DNA of 63,216 bases from Acidimicrobiaceae bacterium (GCA_002722565.1 PBMG01000019.1:1-63216), one strand, 5' to 3'. Numbered from the stretch's first letter, positions 8,202-17,643 are shown. Notes: generated by a model from the letters alone, not told the origin. A program made the numbers and translations.

Positions 8202-9089
8202 TCAGGCGACCTCAATTTGTTGTCTATCACTAACTAGAAGTAGCCGAATAGTTGTTATCCACAAGAGTGTGGCCCCAGTTATGTGGCAACCCACAAGCAA
8301 CACGGGCAATTTAGTGAAGTACTGGGTGTAACCAATCGCTGCTTGACCGAGAGTCACGGCCAGGACAATGGAAGCTCGTCGTCTAAACAAACATTTTTCT
8401 AGTCGCCGTGTCCTAACGACGAGGAGGAGGTTTAAGAACACGAGGAGCACTACAGCAGAACCATGTATTTTTGCTACGTCCGGAAATGAAAACCCTAAAC
8501 GAACAACGTTCTCATCTCCGCCGTGAGGACCGCTGGCTGTGACGATTGTGCCTGTCATAATCACAACGACTGTTGCTATGCCAATCGCTAGAGCTTGGTA
8601 GTGCAAACTTCTTCGCAACGATGCAGCATTGGAAGCGGCGTTATCAGGTCGAGCAATATCTTCGAGCACCACAGAGTTCCAAACCAAAACCATTGAAAGT
8701 AGAAAGTGACCCATAACTATTGGTGGGGATAGATGACTTAAGACTGTGATAGCCCCGAGAATGATTTGAGCAGCGACTCCTGCTACAAGGCCTAAAGACC
8801 ACTTGGTAAGGCGCGCTGAATTTGGGACCCGTCTCATTGACCCCAAAACCGCAAGAACCACTGCGACTGAAACAAGACCAGTGATGAGTCGGTTACCGAA
8901 CTCCACCCAAGCGTGGAAATTTGCTTGTGGAATTAGTTGACCCGGTTCACAATTTGGCCAGTCGCTGCACCCGAGACCGCTACCGCTGAGGCGGACAGCA
9001 GCTCCAGATACCACTATTAAAGCAAGAAGCCAAAGGGCTATTTGGGTTAGCCGGTGGTATTGGCGAGGGTTCAAATTAACAATTTCCAC
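8202..9089 (-). CDS. ctaA: Heme A synthase (COX15/CtaA)
   Basis: Converts heme O to heme A for the caa3 oxidase encoded downstream. The roughly 295-residue membrane protein shows the family marks: [19 protein letters not shown] (with the extracellular Cys pair), EFGNRLITG (His-less E-x-x-N-R segment), and the paired helices with HGSAVVLL and [11 protein letters not shown]. The open frame runs to 9194, overlapping ctaB, but the GTG at 9089 places a normal short N terminus before TM1. It is divergent from ctaB and followed by clpS after a 1-bp gap. Confidence 0.88.
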   Translation of the reverse strand: MEIVNLNPRQYHRLTQIALWLLALIVVSGAAVRLSGSGLGCSDWPNCEPGQLIPQANFHAWVEFGNRLITGLVSVAVVLAVLGSMRRVPNSARLTKWSLGLVAGVAAQIILGAITVLSHLSPPIVMGHFLLSMVLVWNSVVLEDIARPDNAASNAASLRRSLHYQALAIGIATVVVIMTGTIVTASGPHGGDENVVRLGFSFPDVAKIHGSAVVLLVFLNLLLVVRTRRLEKCLFRRRASIVLAVTLGQAAIGYTQYFTKLPVLLVGCHITGATLLWITTIRLLLVSDRQQIEVA

Positions 9090-9223
9090 AGTCTCGAATT
9101 TACGACTCAAATAACATTCTGAGCTAATCAGTCTATCTAGTTGGGTCAGAAGGCCTTGGGGGCGTATCGTGGCCCACGATGGAGCACGGTACAACCACCA
9201 TCAAAAGTGGTGACGGAGGAGTG

Positions 9224-10096
9224 ATGTCGACACTCTCTGCTTTTGTGGTGCTCACAAAGCCACGCATTATTGAGCTTCTCTTGATCACCACTGTTCCCTC
9301 AATGATTCTTGCCAAGGGCGGCATGCCAGAAATTTCTTTGGTTATCTTGACTGTCGTTGGCGGAACTCTCGCTGCGGGTGGCGCGAATACATTCAACATG
9401 TACATCGACCGAGACATAGATCGGTTAATGGAGCGGACCCAAGGCCGGCCCTTAGTAACTGGTGCCGTGTCTCCCAAGGCGGCTCTGATCTTTGCATTTG
9501 TGCTTGAGATTTTGGCGTTTTGCCTGTTTGCAGTCTGGGTGAATTGGCTCTCCGCTGTTCTTGCAGTTGGAGCATGTCTATTTTATGTCTTCGTTTATTC
9601 TCTTTGGTTGAAAAGAACTTCAAAACGGAACATTGTCATTGGTGGTGCTGCTGGCGCAGCTCCGGCCCTGATTGGTTGGGTTGCCGTAACAGGTTCTCTG
9701 GACCTCAGGGCATTTATCTTGTTTGCCATTATCTTTTTTTGGACACCCCCACACTTCTGGGCCTTAGCTATTAAGTATGCGGATGACTATGAAGCAGCGT
9801 CGATCCCGATGCTTCCGGTGGTTAGCAGCATTCGCAGTACCGCCATCCAGATGATTGCGTACACGGTTGTCGTTATGGGTTTGTCACTTTGGTTTCACAG
9901 TGTCGCTGGAACTAGTTTCCTTTATTTATCAGTTGCAGTAGCAGGTGGTTTGGCATTCCTGTGGCGTACGATTGAGTTGCTTCGCCGACCTAATTCGGTG
10001 CAAGCCATGAAGGTTTTTACATACTCGATCGTCTACCTGGGGGCGCTGTTTATTGCCGTGGCTGTTGATGTGTTGGTATATGGAGTTTCCGCATGA
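9224..10096 (+). CDS. ctaB: Protoheme IX farnesyltransferase (heme O synthase)
   Basis: A UbiA-family prenyltransferase of 290 residues that makes heme O from protoheme and farnesyl diphosphate. The first aspartate-rich motif is NMYIDRDIDRLMERT (about residues 53-67) and the second is YADDYEAASIPMLP; the K-P-R-I motif near residue 12 is also present. About nine hydrophobic helices are visible. The start ATG at 9224 follows GGAGGAGTG, a strong ribosome binding site, so the upstream 15 codons of the open frame are discarded. It is divergent from ctaA. Confidence 0.94.
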   Translation: MSTLSAFVVLTKPRIIELLLITTVPSMILAKGGMPEISLVILTVVGGTLAAGGANTFNMYIDRDIDRLMERTQGRPLVTGAVSPKAALIFAFVLEILAFCLFAVWVNWLSAVLAVGACLFYVFVYSLWLKRTSKRNIVIGGAAGAAPALIGWVAVTGSLDLRAFILFAIIFFWTPPHFWALAIKYADDYEAASIPMLPVVSSIRSTAIQMIAYTVVVMGLSLWFHSVAGTSFLYLSVAVAGGLAFLWRTIELLRRPNSVQAMKVFTYSIVYLGALFIAVAVDVLVYGVSA

Positions 10097-10282
10097 ATGT
10101 CTCTCAGCAAAATAAGTGCCGAAAAGACTTTGACAGAACAAGCTTTCGAGTTACATGACTGGCAATCTGGTGAGTAAAGTGCACACTCAGCACCTGTGCG
10201 GGGTCACCCGCGCATCTGGGCACAGCCAACCGTTAGGTAGGCATCACCCCCTAGTTATCGAGGCAGCAATCAGCAGGACACG

Positions 10283-11959
10283 ATGAGCGAAAACACCACC
10301 GCTTCAACATCCCCCGGCGTGCCCGTGGAAGACCCCACCCCCTTTGGCTGGCTAACTACCGCTGACCACAAGCGAACTGGACGACTCTTCATTGTTTGTT
10401 CGTTGCTATTTCTGGTCTTAGGAGCTGTTCTTGATTTGTTAGTCAGATTGGATCTAACTTCAGCGACCGAGTTTGTAACTCTTGGTGCCGACGGCTTTGC
10501 TCAAGGGTTCGCTTTTTCTCGGGAAGCTCTAACGCTGCTGTTCCTAATTCCGGCTTTCCTTGGTGTGTCGATGTATATGGTTCCCTTGCAGATTGGCGCT
10601 TCAAACCTGGCGTTTCCGCGTGCCGCAACGGCCTCCTTTTGGACATGGAAAATCTCGGCGGTTGTGCTAATTGGCGCCTACCTAGGTAATGGAGGTCCCT
10701 ACGGCGGCTGGGCTAACGGAGTTGATTTGCATCTCCTTGCCCTGAGTGGGCTTGTAGTTGCCTTACTTTTGGGCGCCATCAGTGTTGCCACAACAATCAT
10801 GACCATGAGGTCACCGGGCCTCTACATGGATGAGACCGCACCTTTTACATGGTCCTCTTTGGTTTCAGCTTCAATGCTGGTTGTCAGCCTCCCGGTTTTG
10901 CTTGGACAGATAGCGATCCTTTACGTAGACCATCGATACGGGCGTGTTTTCTTACTTGGTAACTACGGCGTGTGGGAACGCATCGATTGGATTCATCGAA
11001 CCCCTCAGCTATTCATCTATGTGGTCCCCGTCCTGGGTGTTGCAGCAGAAATAGTTCTTGCTACCGCCCGTCGTAAGGTATTTGAGCCTCTGGCGATGTA
11101 TTTCACCATTGGGCTTGTTGGTCTTTTTGGGTTCGGGGCATGGGCCAACTTTGGGATAACTGGAGAAGGTGCTGACATCATTGATGGCTTTGAAGGCGTG
11201 GTTTTGGTGGCGCTGTACGGAGGTGCCCTTCTCGGGACAGTGGGGCTCCTTGGCCTGTTAGGTCTGGCAATAATCCAAAATCGTAAGTTGCCGAAAATCA
11301 GCACGTCGCTGCTGGCCGCTTTTGGCGCCGGAAAATTGGTGCTGGTCGGCGCGTTTGTGGGCCTAATTGGAGCCGCAGTTGACTGGCTCGAGATAGCGGG
11401 TCGAGGCAACGACGGCAACCCTCAACTTCGTATGACGACTTGGGTAACAGGTCAACAATCTGTATTGATATACGGGGCCGGGCTACTAGGCCTATTAGCT
11501 GCCATTCATTGGTGGGCGCCCAAGATTTGGGGCCGCCAGTTGAATGAACTAGTTGGTCTCTTGAATTTCCTAGTTATCGGCACAGGAGCACTTCTTGCGT
11601 TCGCTGGCCCCACCCTTTCGGGACTCTTCACAGAGCAACCAGACTTTGTCTACACAGATCCAGCTACAACTGCTCTATACGCGAACTGGGTTGATGACAG
11701 CGGAGCTGAAGGGCTAAGCGCTATCGGAGCTGCAGGAGTCGCGATTCTTATAGCGGGCGCTGGTCTGCTTCTCCTTAACTTGTTTATATCCGTGGGCTTG
11801 AAAAAAGGCCTTCGGGCAGATGATGATCCCTGGGGCGCACAATCGCCTGAATGGATGCTGCCATCACCACCACCAATGGGCGAAATAGATGAATTGCCGA
11901 TGCTCAGCTCAGGGACCCCGTTGCTGGATTCGGCTGAAGCTGAGGAGGTAACTACGTGA
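10283..11959 (+). CDS. Cytochrome oxidase subunit I homologue lacking all metal ligands
   Basis: A 558-residue, roughly 12-helix protein that aligns along its length with the true CtaD encoded at 14567. Shared marks include ADHK, PLQIGA..AFPR, GGPYGGW, MRSPG and WWAPKIWG. Every functional residue is replaced: heme-a His to S79, CuB His to T240 (TPQLF for HPEVY, so Glu to Q242 and crosslinked Tyr to F244), the CuB His pair to N289-F290, heme-a3 and heme-a His to G390 and Q392 (GQQS for HFHY), and the D-channel Asp to N108. It cannot bind heme or copper in the known way. It is the first gene of the operon, so structural, assembly or regulatory roles are inference. Confidence 0.88.
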   Translation: MSENTTASTSPGVPVEDPTPFGWLTTADHKRTGRLFIVCSLLFLVLGAVLDLLVRLDLTSATEFVTLGADGFAQGFAFSREALTLLFLIPAFLGVSMYMVPLQIGASNLAFPRAATASFWTWKISAVVLIGAYLGNGGPYGGWANGVDLHLLALSGLVVALLLGAISVATTIMTMRSPGLYMDETAPFTWSSLVSASMLVVSLPVLLGQIAILYVDHRYGRVFLLGNYGVWERIDWIHRTPQLFIYVVPVLGVAAEIVLATARRKVFEPLAMYFTIGLVGLFGFGAWANFGITGEGADIIDGFEGVVLVALYGGALLGTVGLLGLLGLAIIQNRKLPKISTSLLAAFGAGKLVLVGAFVGLIGAAVDWLEIAGRGNDGNPQLRMTTWVTGQQSVLIYGAGLLGLLAAIHWWAPKIWGRQLNELVGLLNFLVIGTGALLAFAGPTLSGLFTEQPDFVYTDPATTALYANWVDDSGAEGLSAIGAAGVAILIAGAGLLLLNLFISVGLKKGLRADDDPWGAQSPEWMLPSPPPMGEIDELPMLSSGTPLLDSAEAEEVTT

Positions 11960-12552
11960 TGTCTGATACCACCCCAACTCTCGCATCTGGACAACCTCAA
12001 AGGCCCAGAACTCAGCTCGTAGCAACTGGGTTCGCCTGCGCGGCGATCTCAATGATGATGGCAGGGGCGCTTGGTTTCTATATGGCTCGGCGGCATGCTT
12101 CAGGCCCCCATCCGGGTTCTGATTGGCTTGACGGTTTAGCCGTCCCAAACCCCCAATTTGATTACGCACTTCTAACTCTTGTGGCGTCGATGATCACGGC
12201 CCATTGGGCATTGTGGGCAAGTAGGCGTCGAGACACGGCACATGCTTGGACAGCTATCGCTACAACGCTTGTGTTGGGGCTCGGGTTTATAAATATGGTG
12301 ATGTATAGCCTCAATCGCATGGGAGTAGAGATAGGCGCTGGGGAATATCAGAATCTTGCGTTTGCGACGACAGGTCTTGCTTTGGCTGTCGTTGTTGTAG
12401 GACTCCTTTATCTCGGGCTAATGGGACTTCGGTCTCTTGGTGGCAGCGTAGGACAGCAAGGAAGTACGACCTTTGGAGCAGCAGTTTTCTTTTGGGATTT
12501 CGCAGCTCTTGTATGGACTGTGACCTGGTACACGGTTTACGTGGTGAAGTAG
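11959..12552 (+). CDS. Degenerate cytochrome oxidase subunit III-like membrane protein
   Basis: A 197-residue membrane protein with about five helices. Its C terminus, FFWDFAALVWTVTWYTVYV, aligns with the CtaE signature YWHFVDIVWIVIFAVVYL, and the helix before it aligns with the CtaE helix, but the conserved FHGVHV is LALAV here. It appears to be a diverged subunit III partnering the ligand-free subunit I. The ATG overlaps the upstream stop (TGATG) and follows GAGGAGGT at good spacing. Homology to COX3 is moderate; function is unknown. Confidence 0.7.
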   Translation: MSDTTPTLASGQPQRPRTQLVATGFACAAISMMMAGALGFYMARRHASGPHPGSDWLDGLAVPNPQFDYALLTLVASMITAHWALWASRRRDTAHAWTAIATTLVLGLGFINMVMYSLNRMGVEIGAGEYQNLAFATTGLALAVVVVGLLYLGLMGLRSLGGSVGQQGSTTFGAAVFFWDFAALVWTVTWYTVYVVK

Positions 12553-12559
12553 GGGATTG

Positions 12560-13366
12560 ATGCTCGGAATTGCAAGCAGATACTTTGCTGGACGCATAAC
12601 ACTTGCCACAGCGGCAGCGGTTGTACTTGGGCTCGTTACGGGCATGGATGGCGATGGCCATATCGTCATGTTCGGGACCATAGTGTTAGGCACAGCGGCC
12701 GCCGCTTTTGCGCTTCTAGCGGGCTTAGCCTTATCAATTGGCGATGGCGACTCAATAGACAGAGACCGCGCCCACACCCATCCAGCTGTCCCTGCTTGGT
12801 GGCCCATCATGGGGGCTATCGGGCTTGGCGTGTTGATGGTTGGATTAGTCGTTGATGGTTTTATCGCGATCCTTGGTATCGCCACGCTGCTGGTTGCAGC
12901 AGTCGAGTGGACGTTCAGTTCATGGTCGGAACATTTGTCGACAGATCAAGAAGCTAATGCTGTTGAACGGAAGCGAATTCTTGCTCCGTTTGAAATTCCG
13001 CTTTATGGGGCGCTTTCAATCGCCCTTCCTGTCGTCTTAGTCTCCCGAATTCTCTTAACTTCGAGCAAGAACGGAGCCAGTTGGTTTGCAATGATCGCGT
13101 CCAGCTTGGTGTTGGCCTTTGCCTTTGTCTTGTACGCAAAGCCCGATCTCCGTAAAGCCGTGGTGGCGTCGGTGCTAGTCCTAGGAGGCTTAGCGCTAAT
13201 AGTTGGAGGTATTGCGGCTACGGCTCGTGGCGAGCGTGATTTCCACCATCATGGTGGAGGCGGCCACGGCGAAGAAGATCACGGTGAGGAAGATCACGGC
13301 GAAGAAGACCATTCGAAGGATGAGCATTCCGCGCCCGGTCAGTACATCCCGGTGGTTATCAAATGA
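12560..13366 (+). CDS. Unknown polytopic membrane protein with His/Glu-rich repeat tail
   Basis: A 268-residue protein with about seven hydrophobic segments (near 14-30, 36-62, 85-118, 145-165, 175-190, 198-220). The C-terminal tail contains HHHGGGGH followed by three G-E-E-D-H units and more His/Asp/Glu. I recognise no family. It sits between the subunit III-like gene and ctaC, with ctaC overlapping its stop by 4 bp, so it is an accessory of the oxidase operon. The tail looks suited to metal binding (Cu or Zn); copper delivery would be inference. Confidence 0.7.
   Translation: MLGIASRYFAGRITLATAAAVVLGLVTGMDGDGHIVMFGTIVLGTAAAAFALLAGLALSIGDGDSIDRDRAHTHPAVPAWWPIMGAIGLGVLMVGLVVDGFIAILGIATLLVAAVEWTFSSWSEHLSTDQEANAVERKRILAPFEIPLYGALSIALPVVLVSRILLTSSKNGASWFAMIASSLVLAFAFVLYAKPDLRKAVVASVLVLGGLALIVGGIAATARGERDFHHHGGGGHGEEDHGEEDHGEEDHSKDEHSAPGQYIPVVIK
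13265..13309 (+). repeat. Three 15-bp in-frame repeats encoding H-G-E-E-D
   Basis: Three near-identical 15-bp units (CACGGCGAAGAAGAT and variants) at 13265, 13280 and 13295. Third-position differences between units suggest the peptide repeat is maintained rather than freshly duplicated. Confidence 0.8.
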
Positions 13367-14532
13367 GTGCAAGGATCCATACATCAACCGAGGGCGAAAG
13401 CCGAGAAATGCACAAACATCAGTCCGTAATGCGTCGGCTGCTCCGTCTAGTCCCTCTTCTGTTTGGAACAACGTTAATTGCGTCGTGCGCTACGGGACGA
13501 ATTGATCCAACTGATCCTGTTGGGGAGAACGCCAAACAAATTGACGGAATAATGCGTTTGTCTGGATACATGGCGACTGCTGTTGGCATCTTTGTTGCTG
13601 TTGCGGTGGTAATTGTGATCGTCAAGTTCCGTGAACGACCTGGCGATGATCCGAATGAACTGCCGAAGCAAATTCATGGCAACCGAAAGGCCGAGCTGAC
13701 CTGGACCTTAATCCCGGTATTCATGCTGGTTTTCCTAGCCATCGTAACCATCCCGACCGTTTTTGACCTAAGCGGCAAAAGCGATGGAAGAACCATCAAA
13801 GTTGAAGGCCAACAATGGTGGTGGCAGTTCAGTTACGACGTAGATCAAGACGGGACTGACGACATCGTCACTGCTAACGAGATTGTTATTCCGGTCGGCG
13901 AAGAAGTGAATCTGGATATCCGCTCAAATGACGTGATTCACTCATTTTGGATACCTCAACTAAACGGCAAAAAAGATGCTGTCCCAGGGCGAGTTCATCA
14001 CTGGAGGATTAGTTCGCCTGTACCAGGAATCTTCTACGGTGAATGCACAGAATTTTGTGGGTTGAGCCACGCCAATATGCAAATGCGTGCAGTGGTACTC
14101 ACCGATGAGGATTATGACGAATGGGTCCGAGAGCAATTAACGCCAGCCACCATTCCAGAAGCTGCAGCAGCTAAGAGCGGCTACGACTTGTTCGGTAGAC
14201 ATTGCATTAGCTGTCACGTAATCAATGGTGTCTATGAGTCAGCAGCTGACGGGAACGCCAACTTGACCTCTGGATATGCACCCAATCTCACCCATTTGAT
14301 GACCAGAACTTCATTTGCTGGAGCAATCTTTGAACTGTACGAAGAAGACGGCTCCGTCAATATTGCTGACCTTAAAGAATGGATTCGTAATGCCCCTGGC
14401 CAGAAACCCGCTCGCCCAGAAAATCGCCAAGGAATGATTTCTTTCGCCGAGACACTTTCAGACAATGAGCTCGACGACCTTGTTACCTATCTAATGACCC
14501 TCGGTGGACCCCCACCGTTAATGCCAAGTTGA
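13363..14532 (+). CDS. ctaC: Cytochrome c oxidase subunit II with fused cytochrome c (caa3 type)
   Basis: A 389-residue protein. The N terminus has a lipoprotein-type signal (LIASC, Cys42), two helices (about 65-87 and 114-133), and a cupredoxin domain with a complete CuA site: H193, C228-T-E-F-C232, H236 and M239. The aromatic electron-entry segment QQWWWQF is present near 150. A C-terminal cytochrome c domain follows with CISCH (281-285). This is the caa3 layout, taking electrons from cytochrome c directly into CuA. The ATG overlaps the previous stop codon. Later ATGs at residues 16 and 23 are possible starts. Confidence 0.95.
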   Translation: MSARIHTSTEGESREMHKHQSVMRRLLRLVPLLFGTTLIASCATGRIDPTDPVGENAKQIDGIMRLSGYMATAVGIFVAVAVVIVIVKFRERPGDDPNELPKQIHGNRKAELTWTLIPVFMLVFLAIVTIPTVFDLSGKSDGRTIKVEGQQWWWQFSYDVDQDGTDDIVTANEIVIPVGEEVNLDIRSNDVIHSFWIPQLNGKKDAVPGRVHHWRISSPVPGIFYGECTEFCGLSHANMQMRAVVLTDEDYDEWVREQLTPATIPEAAAAKSGYDLFGRHCISCHVINGVYESAADGNANLTSGYAPNLTHLMTRTSFAGAIFELYEEDGSVNIADLKEWIRNAPGQKPARPENRQGMISFAETLSDNELDDLVTYLMTLGGPPPLMPS

Positions 14533-14566
14533 CCCGCACGCAGCGGCTTTCAGGAGATCGATCCCT

Positions 14567-16573
14567 ATGGCCATAACCGAGGAACGCCCAGAAATCCTCG
14601 AACTTGAATCTGGAGATACCAGCCCCTCGACAGGCGCGTTCGCGCGCCCCACTAACGCCAGTGGATGGCGAGCATGGGTCTTCACAGTCGACCATAAAAA
14701 AATCGGCATTATGTATGGTGTCGTCGCCATGTTCTGGTTTCTGTGGGGAGGCGTCGAAGCCCTTCTCATAAGAGCCCAGTTATTTACTCCCGACGGCACG
14801 GTCCTTACGGCTGAGCAGTACAACCAAATTTTCACAATGCACGGAACAACCATGGTTTTCCTTGTGATTATGCCACTAGCAGCTGCGTTCGCTAATTACA
14901 TCGTCCCGTTGCAAATCGGCGCCCGCGATGTTGCTTTCCCGAGGATGAACGCGTTGGGACTTTGGATCTTCGTATTCGCTGGTATTTTCCTGAACCTCAG
15001 CTGGTTCCTTGGCGGTGGGCCCGACGGTGGATGGTTCGCCTACGCCCCCAACACTGGGGTTACATATAGTCCAGGCGCTGGTATGGATTTCTATGCGCTT
15101 GGACTCCAAATAGCGGGTATAGCTTCGTTGGTAGGGGCAATCAACCTCATCGTCACAGTTCTCAATATGCGAGCTCCTGGGATGACGCTGCTGCGTATGC
15201 CTGTCTTCACGTGGATGATCTTTGTGGTTCAGCTGCTTCTTTTGTTTGCTTTGCCTGTCATTACGGTTGCTTTGATCCTGCTGAGCTTTGACCGAACGTT
15301 CGACGCGAATTTCTTCAACGTAGCGATGGGTGCCGACCCGCTCCTCTGGCAGCATCTCTTCTGGATTTTCGGCCACCCAGAGGTCTACATCCTCATCTTG
15401 CCTTCGTTCGGTATCGTTTCCGAAACCTTGCCAGTCTTTTCTCGGAAGCCACTCTTTGGTTACTCGGTTATCGTCATATCCGGAGCAGCGATTGGGTTTA
15501 TGGGATGGGGGGTATGGGCCCACCATATGTTTGTGTCGGGGCTTGGGCCCGTGGGCGTGGCGGCGTTCTCGGCCACAACGATGTTTATTGCAGTTCCAAC
15601 GGGTGTGAAGATCCTGAATTGGATCGCAACGATGTGGGGCGGAAACCTAAAATTCACAGTCCCCATGATGTTTTCAATCTCGTTGGTTTCGATGTTCACT
15701 ATTGGTGGCCTTTCCGGCGTAATGCATTCCGTAGCACCTGCCGATACCCAACAAACTGACACCTACTTCATCGTCGCCCACTTCCATTACGTCTTGTTTG
15801 GTGGCGCATTGATGGGCCTTTTTGCTGGGATGTACTACTGGTGGCCAAAAGCGTTTGGCTACAAACTCAATGAGTCTCTAGGGAAGTGGCATTTCTGGAT
15901 TTTGCTCGTGGGCTTTAATATGACCTTTGGTCCAATGCATATAGTTGGCCTTCAAGGAATGGCGCGTCGACACAGTCGATACGGACCCGAAGACGGCTTT
16001 GACTTTTGGAACGCTGTTGTCACGATCGGCGCTTTTGTGATCCTTATCGGGATGATTGTTTTTGCTGTCAACATCGTCCGAACCTGGCTCGGTTATAAAG
16101 CTGGAACAGTTCCACAAGAGCCAGCGGACCCATGGGATGGCCGAACCATCGAGTGGGCGATACCTTGCCCCACCCCAGAACACAATTTCGACTATGTACC
16201 AGTCATTACTGACGTTGATGACTTTTGGCATAAAAAGTACCAGCCAGATGAAAACGGCAAACTTCGCAAGGTGGCGGACGGGAATGAGATTGCACAAAAA
16301 GGCGATCAAAACCCCCACCTTCCGTCACCCTCTTACTGGCCGATCGTGCTGGCTTCAGCCCTTCCACTAATCGCGCTTGGTTTGATCTATAACCTTTGGA
16401 TCTCAGGAATAGGCCTCTTGCTTTTGCTTGGAGCAATGTATGGATGGAGCTTAGAACCAGCGACCGATCCCGATGCTGGGCATGGGGACCATGAAGAGCA
16501 TGGCCCTGACGACGTAGATCCACCAGGTGATGAGGGATCTGAGTTAGCTGAGGAGGAGGCCCCAGTTGTCTGA
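14567..16573 (+). CDS. ctaD: Cytochrome c oxidase subunit I
   Basis: The catalytic oxidase subunit, 668 residues. All ligands are intact: heme-a H92 (TMHGTTM) and H407, CuB H270 with Y274 (HPEVY, E272), H319-H320, and heme-a3 H405 (HFHYV). The D-channel Asp in GARDVAFPR is kept, so this is an A-type proton-pumping enzyme. The C terminus is extended by about 110 residues with one or two extra helices and an acidic/His tail (GHGDHEEHG). It provides the internal comparison showing how degenerate the paralogue at 10283 is. Confidence 0.97.
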   Translation: MAITEERPEILELESGDTSPSTGAFARPTNASGWRAWVFTVDHKKIGIMYGVVAMFWFLWGGVEALLIRAQLFTPDGTVLTAEQYNQIFTMHGTTMVFLVIMPLAAAFANYIVPLQIGARDVAFPRMNALGLWIFVFAGIFLNLSWFLGGGPDGGWFAYAPNTGVTYSPGAGMDFYALGLQIAGIASLVGAINLIVTVLNMRAPGMTLLRMPVFTWMIFVVQLLLLFALPVITVALILLSFDRTFDANFFNVAMGADPLLWQHLFWIFGHPEVYILILPSFGIVSETLPVFSRKPLFGYSVIVISGAAIGFMGWGVWAHHMFVSGLGPVGVAAFSATTMFIAVPTGVKILNWIATMWGGNLKFTVPMMFSISLVSMFTIGGLSGVMHSVAPADTQQTDTYFIVAHFHYVLFGGALMGLFAGMYYWWPKAFGYKLNESLGKWHFWILLVGFNMTFGPMHIVGLQGMARRHSRYGPEDGFDFWNAVVTIGAFVILIGMIVFAVNIVRTWLGYKAGTVPQEPADPWDGRTIEWAIPCPTPEHNFDYVPVITDVDDFWHKKYQPDENGKLRKVADGNEIAQKGDQNPHLPSPSYWPIVLASALPLIALGLIYNLWISGIGLLLLLGAMYGWSLEPATDPDAGHGDHEEHGPDDVDPPGDEGSELAEEEAPVV

Positions 16574-17210
16574 AATTACTCAAGACTCCTCCCCTCAGAT
16601 GGCTTATGGCCGAACTGAGTGGGATGACCATCATCATTTGCCCACCAATACAGGGTTGACTAACGAAAAGGTCACGATGTGGGCCTTCTTAGGCTCAGAC
16701 TGCTTGCTCTTTGGTGCCTTGATTTCGACTTATCTGCTCTTACGGAACCGGGTTGGCCCGTCGACTAGTGGCCCAACTGCGGCTGACCTGTTCGACATTC
16801 CCTTTACTTCGGTGAGTTCCTTTGTTCTTTTGATGAGTTCGTTGACCATGGTTCTCGCTGTCACCGCCATACAACGAGCCGAGATGGAGACCTGCAAGTT
16901 GTGGCTGTTAACGACAGCTGGTCTTGGCGCTATCTTTATTGCCGGGCAGGTTTACGAATTCACTAGCTTCTATCGGGAAGGGTTGGGGTTCACCACCAAT
17001 ATTTCTTCCTCAGCCTTCTACACTCTCACCGGCTTTCATGGTGTTCACGTATCACTAGGGATTGTGATGCTCGTCACCATGTGGGTGCTCGTATCCGGAG
17101 GGCAACTAGGCCCTGAACGGGCAGAAACTATTGAGATAATAGGCTTGTATTGGCACTTTGTTGACATCGTGTGGATTGTTATCTTCGCGGTCGTTTACCT
17201 GATCCCATAG
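16566..17210 (+). CDS. ctaE: Cytochrome c oxidase subunit III
   Basis: A 214-residue, five-helix subunit III. Conserved marks are FLGSDCLLFGALIS near residue 42, the glutamate in QVYEF, TGFHGVHV, and YWHFVDIVWIVIF at the C terminus. It lacks the first two helices of long-form COX3, as is common in actinobacteria. The start is a TTG overlapping the ctaD stop by 8 bp; GAGGAGGAGG about 8 bp upstream supports it. Confidence 0.94.
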   Translation: MSEITQDSSPQMAYGRTEWDDHHHLPTNTGLTNEKVTMWAFLGSDCLLFGALISTYLLLRNRVGPSTSGPTAADLFDIPFTSVSSFVLLMSSLTMVLAVTAIQRAEMETCKLWLLTTAGLGAIFIAGQVYEFTSFYREGLGFTTNISSSAFYTLTGFHGVHVSLGIVMLVTMWVLVSGGQLGPERAETIEIIGLYWHFVDIVWIVIFAVVYLIP

Positions 17211-17223
17211 GACTAATAGTCAC

Positions 17224-17577
17224 ATGAATACAGCTGCCGTTTCCGATGAAGACACCCACGATGAACATCATGATCATGGGTTAAGCGATGTTGGTTATAT
17301 CAAGATTGCTTTAATCCTTGGTGTACTTACTGCGGTCGAAGTAGCAACTTACTTTTGGGACTTCGGCATCTTGGAAGTTCCGTCACTCTTGATCCTGATG
17401 GTCGTCAAATTCCAAATTGTTGTTTCCTATTTCATGCACCTCAAGTTCGATAGCAAGGTTTTTACCTACATATTTGTCACCGGCCTGGTGTTAGCGATGC
17501 TGGTTTTCGCAGCCATGGGTACTTCAATGGTCTTTTGGCAGAACCCCTCCGGATGCGACATCAGCACATTTTGTTGA
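17224..17577 (+). CDS. Cytochrome oxidase subunit IV-like protein (COX4_pro)
   Basis: A 117-residue small subunit with three hydrophobic helices (about 25-43, 52-70, 79-102), including the family pattern of a VKFQIVVSYFMHLKFD segment at the helix 2/loop region. The N terminus is acidic and His-rich (DEDTHDEHHDHG), echoing tails on other respiratory proteins in this window. It is the last gene of the oxidase operon. No metal site is known in the family; it stabilises the complex. Confidence 0.85.
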   Translation: MNTAAVSDEDTHDEHHDHGLSDVGYIKIALILGVLTAVEVATYFWDFGILEVPSLLILMVVKFQIVVSYFMHLKFDSKVFTYIFVTGLVLAMLVFAAMGTSMVFWQNPSGCDISTFC

Positions 17578-17643
17578 GCGATCTGAAGTTTCTTCGCAAT
17601 ATCGGATTTCTGTAGAGCCTTATACCCGCTACCGTCAACTGAT

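Noticed and set aside
10283-11959. Reading the subunit I homologue as a quinol oxidase or nitric oxide reductase
   Set aside because: All of those keep the heme and metal histidines, which are absent here.
12418-12885. 155-codon minus-strand frame across the oxidase accessory genes
   Set aside because: Pro/Ser-rich shadow of two well-supported overlapping coding genes.
14876-15526. 216-codon open frame antisense to ctaD
   Set aside because: It lies wholly within ctaD, has composition typical of reverse-complement frames (Arg, Asn, His rich) and no motif or ribosome site.
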